Source: Sediminibacterium sp. (GTDB lineage: Bacteria > Bacteroidota > Bacteroidia > Chitinophagales > Chitinophagaceae). Taken from it: a stretch of DNA of 64,000 bases. The notes beneath the pieces are model-generated. The model was given only the letters and a program-made list of their open reading frames with translations. It did no database searches and had not been told where the DNA came from. The DNA is taken from contig NZ_JAHVAA010000012.1 of assembly GCF_019264485.1 (NCBI RefSeq), forward strand, positions 62,001 to 126,000, written 5' to 3'. Made by a program: the position numbers and the translations under genes. This document shows, one piece after another, positions 23,959-32,534 of the stretch. How positions within the stretch are numbered: the stretch's first letter is position 1; the number at the start of each line of letters is the position of its first letter.

Positions 23959-25812
23959 GTGAAGCAACTTTCCTCAGTCAATAAATATTTCTGGAAATAC
24001 AGGCATCGGTTCTTCCTGGGTATTTTTTTTGTATTACTCTCCAACTATATTGCCGTACTGGCCCCGCAGATCACTGGCTATGTGGTGAACGCTGTACAGC
24101 AACAACTACCGGGTGCAAAAGCAGCCAGTGGCAGACCGGTTAATGACGGACTGGTTACCGCATTTATACAATGGGTAAGTCATGCACAATTCAGTTTTAC
24201 CTGGCTGGTAGCTGTTTGCAGCATCACCATATTAGTATTAGCCGTTCTGAGAGGTATTCTTATGTTTTTTATGCGACAGACCATTATCGTCATGAGCAGG
24301 CATATTGAATACGATCAGAAAAATGAAATTTTTAATCATTATCAGTTACTCGATACCGGTTTTTATAAAACACATAGTACCGGCGATCTGATGAGCAGGA
24401 TGACAGAAGATGTAAGCCGTGTAAGAATGTATACCGGACCCGCAGTCATGTACCTCATTAACCTCATCAGTCTGATTGGTTTTTGTGTGGTTAATATGTT
24501 ACGGAAAGATGCCATGCTTACTTTATATGTATTGGCTCCTCTGCCCATATTGGCCATTACTATTTACTGGGTGAATAGTATTATCAACAGAAAAAGCGAG
24601 CGAATACAGGCTTTACTCTCCAACCTTACCACCAATGCCCAGGAATCATATTCCGGTATCAGGGTGATCAAATCTTTTGTACAGGAGAAGGCAATGATGG
24701 GCTTTTTTGAGAAAAATAGCGAATCCTATAAGAAAAATGCTATTAGTTTGGCCAAAGTGGAAGCTATTTACTTTCCCAGCATGGCACTCATGATTGGACT
24801 GAGTACACTGGTTACCATTTTTGTAGGGGGTATGCAAGCCTTAGCAGACCCTACAAGGGTGGGTTTGGTGGTTGAATTTGTGATTTATATTAACATGCTC
24901 ACTTTTCCTGTGAGTGCCATTGGCTGGACAGCCAGTATGATTCAACGTGCTGCCGCTTCACAGAAAAGGCTGAATGAGTTTTTACAGACTCAACCTGTTA
25001 TCAGAGACGAAGAGGGGATTAAGGAAGAAAAAGTGAGCGGAGATATCGTCTTTAATAAAGTTTCCTTTACCTACCCGCATACAGGCATACAGGCCATCCG
25101 CGATCTTGATTTAACTATCCGGAAAGGAGAGAAGGTATTGGTATTGGGAAAAACAGGAAGCGGGAAAAGTACATTGGCGCAATTACTGCTTCGTTTCTAT
25201 AATCCTACCGATGGTACTATAGCAATCGGCGGAATGCCCATACAGCAAATGCCCTTACATATACTAAGATCGCAGATCAGTTATGTACAGCAGGATGTAT
25301 TCCTGTTCAGCGATAGTGTAAAAGACAATATTGGCTTTGGATTACCAGAGCCCGCCACAACAGCTATGGTGGAAGAAGCTGCCGGTTTTGCAAGTGTTCA
25401 CAAGGAAATACTTAAATTCAGCAAAGGCTACGACACGATGATAGGTGAGAGGGGTGTTACTTTAAGTGGCGGACAAAAACAAAGGATATCGATTGCAAGG
25501 GCCCTCATTAAAAACCCGGAGATCATAGTGTTCGACGACTGTTTGAGTGCAGTGGATGCCAAAACTGAATTCGAAATCATCAGTAATCTTTATCGGTTCC
25601 TGCACGATAAAACAGCCATCATCATTACACACCGAATTTTTTCCAGCTTCAAATTCGATAAGATTATTGTACTCGATAATGGTAAACTAAGTGAAACAGG
25701 TACCCATGATGAACTGATGATAAAGAATGGGTATTATGCAGAACTGTACAGACTTCAGTTAACAGATATAAAGGAAGACGCTCAGAAAGAACAGCTACTG
25801 ACCGACCAATAA
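23959..25812 (+). CDS. ABC exporter (fused permease-ATPase)
   Basis: One polypeptide carries six membrane helices and an ATPase domain. The motifs are Walker A GKTGSGKST, Q-loop YVQQDVFLF, signature LSGGQKQRIS, Walker B IIVFDDCLSAVD and the switch His in ITHR. It belongs to the MsbA/MdlAB-type exporters, which move lipids, peptides or drugs outward. The catalytic Glu after Walker B is Asp here (FDD), as in the degenerate half of many heterodimeric exporters, yet no partner gene adjoins. I favour GTG 23959 (VKQLSSVNKYF) as the start because homologues begin here; in-frame ATGs at 23875 and 23812 are alternatives. The substrate is unknown. Confidence 0.9.
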   Translation: MKQLSSVNKYFWKYRHRFFLGIFFVLLSNYIAVLAPQITGYVVNAVQQQLPGAKAASGRPVNDGLVTAFIQWVSHAQFSFTWLVAVCSITILVLAVLRGILMFFMRQTIIVMSRHIEYDQKNEIFNHYQLLDTGFYKTHSTGDLMSRMTEDVSRVRMYTGPAVMYLINLISLIGFCVVNMLRKDAMLTLYVLAPLPILAITIYWVNSIINRKSERIQALLSNLTTNAQESYSGIRVIKSFVQEKAMMGFFEKNSESYKKNAISLAKVEAIYFPSMALMIGLSTLVTIFVGGMQALADPTRVGLVVEFVIYINMLTFPVSAIGWTASMIQRAAASQKRLNEFLQTQPVIRDEEGIKEEKVSGDIVFNKVSFTYPHTGIQAIRDLDLTIRKGEKVLVLGKTGSGKSTLAQLLLRFYNPTDGTIAIGGMPIQQMPLHILRSQISYVQQDVFLFSDSVKDNIGFGLPEPATTAMVEEAAGFASVHKEILKFSKGYDTMIGERGVTLSGGQKQRISIARALIKNPEIIVFDDCLSAVDAKTEFEIISNLYRFLHDKTAIIITHRIFSSFKFDKIIVLDNGKLSETGTHDELMIKNGYYAELYRLQLTDIKEDAQKEQLLTDQ

Positions 25813-25886
25813 ACAAAGGATTCCTTTATTATTCAACGTTTTTAAAAATCTGAGGAATACCTCTAAATATCATAACCTGCCAAAGT

Positions 25887-25914
25887 CTTGTGCCTTGCAG
25901 CTTGTAGCCTGATA
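25887..25914. repeat. One-armed heptad array, CTTGTGC/CTTGCAG/CTTGTAG
   Basis: Four consecutive 7-bp units (CTTGTGC, CTTGCAG, CTTGTAG, CCTGATA) without an inverted partner lie in the gap between the ABC exporter gene and the PUR-protein promoter. This looks like a degenerate or half member of the heptad-word class. Confidence 0.6.
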
Positions 25915-25944
25915 CTCCCTTCTTTCATTTAGTTTTCAGAAAAT

Positions 25945-25974
25945 TTTGGTAATTCCGAAACATCCCTATATTTG
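25945..25974 (+). promoter_or_regulatory. Promoter of the PUR-domain gene
   Basis: TTTG at 25945-25948, an 18-bp spacer and TATATTTG at 25967-25974 fit the Bacteroidota consensus. An apparent TTG start at 25972 lies inside the -7 element, so translation must begin downstream. Confidence 0.75.
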
Positions 25975-26010
25975 TCAGGCATAAAATCAGAAAACCAAAA
26001 AACAACAACT

Positions 26011-26475
26011 GTGGCGTACGAGAACAACGACAAGAAAATGGAAAGTGTTTACAGCAAGCGAATCAGGGCTGGGAAAAGAAGAACCTATTTTTTTGATGTA
26101 AGAGCTACTCGTGGTAATGATTATTACCTCACTATTACAGAGAGCCGTAAGCGTTTTGATAACAATGGCTACGACAGACACAAAATTTTCCTGTACAAAG
26201 AAGATTTTAATAAGTTTATCAAGGCATTGGGAGAAGCGATTGATTATGTGAAGACAGATTTAATGCCCGATTTCGATTTCGACGCATTCAACCATGAATA
26301 CGATGATGCAGAGGGTGGTGAAGGTCAGACCGACAGCTTTGTAGCTGCCGCTGAAACTGAAACCGAAACGGTAGAAGAAGAAGTAATTGCTGCTCCGGTA
26401 GCTGTTGCGCCAACTCCAATAACCGATGCTGCTGCTGCATCAACCACTGCTTCAGAAGAAGTAGACAAATGGTAA
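26011..26475 (+). CDS. PUR-alpha-like (DUF3276) nucleic-acid-binding protein
   Basis: This protein of about 155 residues has an N-terminal PUR domain (VYSKRIRAGKRRTYFFDVRATRGNDYYLTITESRKRF...IFLYKEDFNKFIKALGEAIDYV), a beta-beta-beta-beta-alpha whirly fold that binds single-stranded nucleic acid. The rest is an acidic then Ala/Pro/Thr-rich flexible tail. In Bacteroidota this family is small, conserved and strongly expressed. The start is the GTG at 26011, because the upstream frame overlaps the promoter; ATG 26038 is a second choice. It is a single gene with a good promoter and a strong terminator. Confidence 0.88.
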   Translation: MAYENNDKKMESVYSKRIRAGKRRTYFFDVRATRGNDYYLTITESRKRFDNNGYDRHKIFLYKEDFNKFIKALGEAIDYVKTDLMPDFDFDAFNHEYDDAEGGEGQTDSFVAAAETETETVEEEVIAAPVAVAPTPITDAAAASTTASEEVDKW

Positions 26476-26492
26476 CAACCAAAACCAACTGT

Positions 26493-26520
26493 AAAAGCCG
26501 GTCTTTTGACCGGCTTTTTT
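26493..26520 (+). terminator. Intrinsic terminator of the PUR-domain gene
   Basis: AAAGCCGGTC pairs with GACCGGCTTT around a TTTT loop and is followed by a T-run. Confidence 0.88.
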
Positions 26521-26602
26521 AATAAGTAATAAGGAACATGAAATAGGAAATCAGAAAGTATGTATCCTGTCTTCACTTTCTGATTTCTTATTCCTTCTTT
26601 AT
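26521..26602. repeat. Heptad-word hairpin, TAATAAG/AAATCAG family
   Basis: The left arm (26521-26560) reads in units such as TAATAAG, AAATAGG and AAATCAG. The right arm (26574-26602) is the inverted complement, best over GGAAATCAGAAAGT. It follows the PUR terminator and ends at the stop codon of the converging acetyltransferase gene. Confidence 0.7.
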
Positions 26603-27087
26603 AATTTTCTAATCATCCAGATATCACATCCATTATGCCCGCTGTTGCCCATGGGGCCGGGGAGATAGGTAAAGCCAAATTTTTCATAGACACTGACTGC
26701 CTTCTTTAACTCAGGCATGGTTTCGAGGTAAATCTGCTGAAAGCCTTTTGCTTTCGCAGCTTCCATACACCTGTTAATCATAGACCTTCCAAGTCCTAAA
26801 CCACGGGCAGCAGGAGAGAGGTACATTTTTACCAGTTCACAAGTACCTGCAGGCAAAGCGTCGGTAGGGTAAATACCTGCTCCGCCAATTAAAACACCGT
26901 CTTTTTCTGCTACAAAATATTCACTCAGTGGCGCTGCGAGGAATAATTCATACAAATGATCGGTACTATCGTCGTAATAAACAGTACCCGGTTTATTGGC
27001 ACCAAATTCTGAAAGTGCATTTCTGATAATCAGGGCCATTGCCGCATTATCACGGGGTTCAATATGTCGCACAATAATCCCTTCCAT
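26599..27087 (-). CDS. GNAT-family N-acetyltransferase
   Basis: This protein of about 162 residues has clear GNAT motifs: ELVKMYLSPAARGLGLGRSMINRCMEAAKAKG (acetyl-CoA loop RGLGLG) and LETMPELKKAVSVYEKFGFTYL. The acceptor is unknown. The ATG at 27087 follows the pgi stop codon by 1 bp (TAA-G-ATG), so the gene is coupled to pgi. A longer frame to 27117 would overlap pgi and is rejected. Confidence 0.88.
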   Translation of the reverse strand: MEGIIVRHIEPRDNAAMALIIRNALSEFGANKPGTVYYDDSTDHLYELFLAAPLSEYFVAEKDGVLIGGAGIYPTDALPAGTCELVKMYLSPAARGLGLGRSMINRCMEAAKAKGFQQIYLETMPELKKAVSVYEKFGFTYLPGPMGNSGHNGCDIWMIRKL

Positions 27088-27088
27088 C

Positions 27089-28747
27089 TTATCCTTTTCT
27101 GAATTGTTTATAGGCATTGATCAATCCGTTGGTAGAACTGTCGTGTGAACTGATATCGGCTTCAGAAGACAATTCAGGTAATACCCGATTGGCTAATTGT
27201 TTACCCAGTTCAACACCCCACTGATCAAAACTGAATATATTCCAGATAACACCCTGTACAAATATTTTATGCTCATACAAAGCAATGAGTTTTCCCAGGT
27301 TAAAGGGATTGATTTCTTTAACCAGGATAGAATTGGTTGGTTTATTACCATCAAATATTTTAAAGGGCGATAGCTTCTTAATATCCTCCTGACTTTTATC
27401 TTCCTTCATCAGTTCAATTTTCACTTCATTCTCCGACTTGCCATTCATCAGCGCTTCTGTTTGTGCAAAGAAATTAGACAATAATTTCTGGTGATGGTCG
27501 CCGATGGGGTTATGACTGATAGCGGGTGCAATAAAATCGCTGGGTACCAATGGGGTACCCTGGTGTAATAACTGGTAAAAAGCATGTTGCCCGTTTGTAC
27601 CCGGCTCACCCCATATAACAGGGCCGGTACTGTAATTCACAGGGTTTCCGCTTCTGTCGATGCTTTTACCATTACTCTCCATATTTCCTTGCTGAAAATA
27701 AGCTGCAAAACGGTGCAGGTATTGGTCGTAGGGAAGAATGGCTTCGCTTTGTGCACCAAAAAAGTTGGTGTACCAGATACCAAGCAATGCCATCAGTACA
27801 GGAATATTCTTATCAAATTTTTCTTTCCTGAAATGTTCATCCGAAGCAGATGCTCCCTTTAATAATTGTTCAAAATGATCGTAGCCAATGGTTAAGGCAA
27901 TCGACAAGCCAATAGCACTCCACAACGAATAACGACCGCCCACCCAATCCCAGAATTCAAACATATTTTTCTTATCAATACCAAATGCCGTTACTTCTTT
28001 TTCGTTGGTACTGAGTGCCACAAAATGTTTGGCAATATGTTTTTCATCCACTGCTTTTTCAAGAAACCATTCACGGGCCGTATGGGCATTGGTCATGGTT
28101 TCCTGTGTGGTAAAGGTTTTGGATGCAACCAGGAATAAAGTTTCCTCCGGCCGAACCAGCTTTAATACCTCACTGATATGTGTACCATCAATATTGCTCA
28201 CAAAAAAAGTGTCGATCCCTTTTTTCCAGAAAGGTCTGAGGGCTTCGGTAACCATTACGGGACCAAGATCGCTGCCACCAATACCAATATTGACGATAAA
28301 GCGGATTTTTTTCCCGGTGTATCCTTTGTGTTTTCCGGAATGTACTTCTTCACAAAATGCTTTCATATGTGCCTGCACACGCTGCACATGGGGCATAATG
28401 TCTTTGCCATCTACCAGGATCGGGGTATCAGAAAAATTACGCAGGGCTGTATGTAATACAGAACGTTGTTCTGTTTCGTTGATTTTAATACCTGCAAACA
28501 TTTCATGAATGGCTTCTTTTAATTTACAGTCTTCTGCTAACTGTAATAAGAGCTGCAGGGTTTTCTGGTTGATGATATTTTTAGAATAGTCAAACAGAAT
28601 ATCACCTAAGCGGATGGAGAATTTTTTAAACCGGTCAGGTTCTGCGGCAAACAGATCCCGCATATGCCGGCGGTTCATTTCTTCCTCATAATGTTTCTGT
28701 AACAGGAACCATGCCTGGGTATTCGTAGGGTTAATCTTCGGTAACAT
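27089..28747 (-). CDS. pgi: Glucose-6-phosphate isomerase
   Basis: This 552-residue enzyme interconverts glucose-6-phosphate and fructose-6-phosphate in glycolysis and gluconeogenesis. The sugar-phosphate-binding motifs are present: [27 protein letters not shown], the [13 protein letters not shown] signature, [20 protein letters not shown] with the catalytic His, and the C-terminal signature [13 protein letters not shown]. Length and order fit the bacterial/eukaryotic-type PGI. A tightly linked acetyltransferase gene follows. Confidence 0.97.
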   Translation of the reverse strand: MLPKINPTNTQAWFLLQKHYEEEMNRRHMRDLFAAEPDRFKKFSIRLGDILFDYSKNIINQKTLQLLLQLAEDCKLKEAIHEMFAGIKINETEQRSVLHTALRNFSDTPILVDGKDIMPHVQRVQAHMKAFCEEVHSGKHKGYTGKKIRFIVNIGIGGSDLGPVMVTEALRPFWKKGIDTFFVSNIDGTHISEVLKLVRPEETLFLVASKTFTTQETMTNAHTAREWFLEKAVDEKHIAKHFVALSTNEKEVTAFGIDKKNMFEFWDWVGGRYSLWSAIGLSIALTIGYDHFEQLLKGASASDEHFRKEKFDKNIPVLMALLGIWYTNFFGAQSEAILPYDQYLHRFAAYFQQGNMESNGKSIDRSGNPVNYSTGPVIWGEPGTNGQHAFYQLLHQGTPLVPSDFIAPAISHNPIGDHHQKLLSNFFAQTEALMNGKSENEVKIELMKEDKSQEDIKKLSPFKIFDGNKPTNSILVKEINPFNLGKLIALYEHKIFVQGVIWNIFSFDQWGVELGKQLANRVLPELSSEADISSHDSSTNGLINAYKQFRKG

Positions 28748-28800
28748 GTGCTTGCTTGCTCTTTTTATTTCATTTAATCCTGGCTTCTACTACAACCGTT

Positions 28801-29814
28801 CTAAAGGGCTTTCAAAACATTTAGGGTGTCCTGAATTTTGGCAGGAGTAATATCCAAATGCACCACCAGCCTGATCTGGATAGGAGATATGGCTATGGCA
28901 AGAATATTGGATCGTTGGAGAATGGTAACCAGATCGGGGGCTGTAAAGCGTCCCTTGACCTCAAAAATAATGATATTGGTTTCAACAGGGAGGATTTCTC
29001 CCACAAAATCTTTTTCTTTTAGTGCATCGGCCAGTATTTGCGCGTGCTCATGGTCTTCTTTCAATCTGGCTACCTGGTGCTCCAATGCATATAAACCTGC
29101 TGCAGCAATAAATCCCGCCTGTCGCATACCACCACCAAATACCTTACGGTAACGCCTTGCTTTTCGGATAAAATCTCCCGGACCAATCAATACACTTCCC
29201 ACCGGCGCGCCCAAACCCTTGCTTAAACAAATGGAAATGGTATCAAACACTTCTCCATATTGCTTACAGGTTTCATTTTTTGCCACCAGGGCATTGAATA
29301 AACGCGCACCGTCGAGGTGGAGTTTCAAATTATTTTTTAAGCAAACTTCTTTAATAGATTCAATATCACTGAAATGATAACAACTGCCACCACCTCTGTT
29401 AGCCGTATTTTCCAGTGATACCAATGTACTTACTGGTTTGTGAACATCATCCGGGTTGATGGCTGACAAAACCTGCTCCGCAGTTATTCTCCCACGATCG
29501 CCATGCAGGAGGCGAACAGAACAACCTGAATTAAAAGCAATACCACCACCTTCATACTGGTACACATGCGAGAGGTGATCGCAGATCACTTCATCACCGG
29601 GTTGGGTATGGCATTTAATGGCAATCTGGTTGGTCATGGTACCGCTTGGACAAAACAGTGCAGCTTCTTTACCAAAAAGCGAAGCAGATAATTTTTCCAG
29701 TTGGTTAACCGTTGGGTCTTCGCTAAAAACATCATCACCAACAGGTGCCGAAAACATGGCTTCTAACATACCCGGGGTAGGTCTTGTAACAGTGTCGCTC
29801 CGAAAATCAATCAT
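28801..29814 (-). CDS. ltaE: Low-specificity L-threonine aldolase
   Basis: This 337-residue fold-type I PLP enzyme splits threonine or allo-threonine into glycine and acetaldehyde. It opens with [17 protein letters not shown], the family hallmark. It has [12 protein letters not shown] for phosphate binding and [11 protein letters not shown] with the Asp that pairs with the pyridine nitrogen. The cofactor Lys is in [23 protein letters not shown] promoter element lies 7 bp before the ATG, so the mRNA has almost no leader. It is upstream of pgi on the same strand with a 53-bp gap. Confidence 0.94.
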   Translation of the reverse strand: MIDFRSDTVTRPTPGMLEAMFSAPVGDDVFSEDPTVNQLEKLSASLFGKEAALFCPSGTMTNQIAIKCHTQPGDEVICDHLSHVYQYEGGGIAFNSGCSVRLLHGDRGRITAEQVLSAINPDDVHKPVSTLVSLENTANRGGGSCYHFSDIESIKEVCLKNNLKLHLDGARLFNALVAKNETCKQYGEVFDTISICLSKGLGAPVGSVLIGPGDFIRKARRYRKVFGGGMRQAGFIAAAGLYALEHQVARLKEDHEHAQILADALKEKDFVGEILPVETNIIIFEVKGRFTAPDLVTILQRSNILAIAISPIQIRLVVHLDITPAKIQDTLNVLKAL

Positions 29815-29821
29815 AAGGTTT

Positions 29822-29829
29822 CAAATATA
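29822..29829 (-). promoter_or_regulatory. -7 promoter element of ltaE
   Basis: On the minus strand this reads TATATTTG, 7 bp upstream of the start codon. Transcription would begin within a few bases of the ATG. Confidence 0.5.
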
Positions 29830-30040
29830 AGGTCTTCAAAAGTGTGGGCTAAAAATGATTGCCCGTTCATCCAAATTATAACATAAATGACAAAATAATG
29901 TTGCAACTGTGATTTTTTCCTGTTTAACTTTACAGCCTCATTGTACAAATTACTATCTTTTGTATACTGTTGAACTCCTTGTGCTGCTGATATAACTGCC
30001 GGTTGCGTATAGCCATTCCAGAAAGCGAAAAGAAAAAATT

Positions 30041-31378
30041 ATGATGTTATCAATCCGTTCCTCTTACAGGATATACTTATTACATGCCTGTATGTTGTTG
30101 AGCTTTTTCTGTGCTGCACAGTCTGATCCCGACAGCAGCTCCTTACATAATGCCTCTCTCGATCAGGTTATTCAATATGCGCTAAAGCACCAGCCTGTAT
30201 TGAAACAGTCTGTTATTGATGAACAGATCGTGGAAACAACCCTGCGTAATAAACTCTCTGCCTGGTATCCGCAATTGAATTTTAATTACAGCCTCCAGCA
30301 CAATTTTCAGGTACCTACCAATATTATCGGTGGTAATCCTATTCGTCTGGGCGTAAATAATACATCAAACGCACAGTTTACCTTATCGCAGCATATTTTC
30401 AACCGCGATGTATTACTGGCCAACAGGAGCAAAGAAGATGTAAGAACACAGGCCCGGCAAAATACAGGCATCAATAAAGTGGAAGTAGTAACCGGTGTAT
30501 CAAAAGCTTTTTATGATGTACTGGCTACTTTGCAACAGATAAAAGTAGCAGATGAAAATATCATCCGTATACAGAACAGCCTGAAAGTGGCTACAAACCA
30601 ATATAAAGCAGGTATTGCCGATAAAACCGATTATAAAAGAGCCACTATTTTACTAAACAACACCAAAGCTACAAGGGCCGCTAATCAATCGGTACTTGAT
30701 GCTAAAATGAGCTACCTGAAAAACCTGATGGGTTACCCTGACAGTACTGCATTAAATATCAGTTACGATAGCCTGTTGCTGGAAAGAGAAATAATTCTTG
30801 ATACCATTCAGCAACCCGATATAACCAAAAGACCTGAGTTTGGGTTTCTACAAACACAACAGAAATTATTAAATGCGAGTCTGCAATATGAGAAATGGGC
30901 ATTTCTGCCACAGGTAAACCTGAACGGGGCCTATAACCTCAATTACCAGAATAACCAGTTTGGAAAATTGTACAGTAATAATTTCCCCAACTCTTTTGCC
31001 GCACTTACTCTTTCTTTTCCGATTGTGCAGGGTGGAAAACGAAAAGCCAATATTGACCAGGTGAACTGGCAGATCAAAAGAAATGCACTCGATATACTGC
31101 AGTTTAAACAAACAGTGAATACGCAATATGCTCAGGCATTGGCCGCCTATAAAAGCAGCTACAGCAATTACCTGGCACTGAAAGAAAACCTCGATCTGGC
31201 CAGAGAAGTGTACACGATCATTGACCTGCAGTATAAAGCCGGTGTAAAAACTTATCTCGAAGTAATTACAGCAGAAACCGATTTAAGGACTTCCCAAATC
31301 AATTATTACAATGCACTCTATCTGGTACTCGCCAGCAAAGTAGATGTAAAACGGGCATTGGGACAAATCAACTATTAA
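30041..31378 (+). CDS. TolC-family outer-membrane efflux channel
   Basis: This 445-residue protein has a signal peptide (hydrophobic residues 10-26, cleavage near CAAQSDP). It then has two outer-membrane efflux protein repeats of long helices, with typical segments such as ISLIG-like strands, ATEVVTGVSKAFYDVLA and a closing YKAGVKTYLEVITAETDLRTSQINYYNALY. TolC proteins form trimeric tunnels through the outer membrane and periplasm. It is the first gene of a three-gene operon with the adaptor (23 bp on) and the RND pump, so the full tripartite exporter is encoded here. The 226-bp region upstream contains TAACTTTA, a possible weak -7 element. Confidence 0.93.
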   Translation: MMLSIRSSYRIYLLHACMLLSFFCAAQSDPDSSSLHNASLDQVIQYALKHQPVLKQSVIDEQIVETTLRNKLSAWYPQLNFNYSLQHNFQVPTNIIGGNPIRLGVNNTSNAQFTLSQHIFNRDVLLANRSKEDVRTQARQNTGINKVEVVTGVSKAFYDVLATLQQIKVADENIIRIQNSLKVATNQYKAGIADKTDYKRATILLNNTKATRAANQSVLDAKMSYLKNLMGYPDSTALNISYDSLLLEREIILDTIQQPDITKRPEFGFLQTQQKLLNASLQYEKWAFLPQVNLNGAYNLNYQNNQFGKLYSNNFPNSFAALTLSFPIVQGGKRKANIDQVNWQIKRNALDILQFKQTVNTQYAQALAAYKSSYSNYLALKENLDLAREVYTIIDLQYKAGVKTYLEVITAETDLRTSQINYYNALYLVLASKVDVKRALGQINY

Positions 31379-31401
31379 TTCATTTCATTTAATTACATAC
31401 T

Positions 31402-32511
31402 ATGTTTTCCAATTACAAATCATACTGCATTCTCATACCTGCACTGCTCTTGGTAACAGCCTGTACCAATCAGCCCACTGTTACACAGCCAACTGCGCCG
31501 CCTGCTGTAGCTATAACGGTTGATACAGTGGAAGAAACAACTGCGGTTTACCATGATGAATATCCGGGTACGGTAGTAGCTTTAAACCAAACCGATCTCA
31601 GGGCACAGGTAAGCGGTTATATTACAGGTGTTTTTTTCAGGGATGGAGATCGCGTGCAGAAAGGGCAGAAATTATATGCGATCGATGCACAGGTGTATAA
31701 TGCCAATTACCAACAGGCACAGGCCAATTTACAGGTACAGGAAACCAATCTTTTAAAGGCCCAGAAAGATGCAGACCGTTATCATGAACTGGATAAAAAT
31801 GACGCCATTGCCAAACAGCAGGTTGATTATGCAGATGCAGCACTGGCCGCAGCCAAAAAACAGGTAGAAGCAGCCAGAGCGGCATTGAACAGTGTAAAAA
31901 GCAGCGTGAATTTTGCTACCATCTATGCGCCTTTTTCAGGAACCATCGGTATTTCACAAGTGAAAGAAGGAACGGCTGTTGTGGCTGGACAAACCATTTT
32001 AAATACCATCTCCACCAACGATCCGATTGCTGTTGATTTCGAAGTGAACCAGCAGGACCTGTATCGCTTTACACAATTACAACAACAAAAGCAGACCGAT
32101 TCAACATTCACCCTTGCTTTTGGAAATGAGATCTATCCGTATACAGGGAAAATAAGCCTGATCGACAGGGCGGTAAATCCGCAGACAGGTACCATCAAAA
32201 CCAGGCTAAGTTTTAACAATGCAAAAGATATGTTGAAACCGGGTATGACCACACTTGTAAGGGTATTGAATAAACAAAATAAAACTGCTGTCATCATTCC
32301 ATATAAAGCCATTACCGAGCAACTGGGTGAGTTCTTTGTGTATGTGGTAACCGACAGCAGTACGGTGAACCAGCGAAAATTGAAACTCAGTAAACAGATT
32401 GGCAAAAATATTATTGTTACAGAAGGTCTCACAGCAGGAGAGAAGATTGCTGTAGAAGGTGTACAAAGCCTGCGCGAAGGAGCAAAAGTTACCATACCCG
32501 CCAAACAATAA
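31402..32511 (+). CDS. RND efflux periplasmic adaptor lipoprotein
   Basis: This 369-residue membrane-fusion protein of the AcrA/MexA type links the pump to the TolC channel. It has a lipoprotein signal (lipobox VTAC, Cys about residue 21), a split biotinyl-lipoyl-like domain (GTVVALNQTDLRAQVSGYITGVFFRDGDRVQKGQKLYAID and FATIYAPFSGTIGISQVKEGTAV), an alpha-helical hairpin rich in Ala/Gln between them, and C-terminal beta-barrel and membrane-proximal domains. The gene sits between the channel and the pump with short spacers. Confidence 0.94.
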   Translation: MFSNYKSYCILIPALLLVTACTNQPTVTQPTAPPAVAITVDTVEETTAVYHDEYPGTVVALNQTDLRAQVSGYITGVFFRDGDRVQKGQKLYAIDAQVYNANYQQAQANLQVQETNLLKAQKDADRYHELDKNDAIAKQQVDYADAALAAAKKQVEAARAALNSVKSSVNFATIYAPFSGTIGISQVKEGTAVVAGQTILNTISTNDPIAVDFEVNQQDLYRFTQLQQQKQTDSTFTLAFGNEIYPYTGKISLIDRAVNPQTGTIKTRLSFNNAKDMLKPGMTTLVRVLNKQNKTAVIIPYKAITEQLGEFFVYVVTDSSTVNQRKLKLSKQIGKNIIVTEGLTAGEKIAVEGVQSLREGAKVTIPAKQ

Positions 32512-32534
32512 AAGCATCCCTTAAAACAGAAAGA

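Noticed and set aside
25972-26010. TTG start for the PUR-domain protein
   Set aside because: The codon lies inside the TATATTTG promoter element, so it would not be transcribed; GTG 26011 is used.
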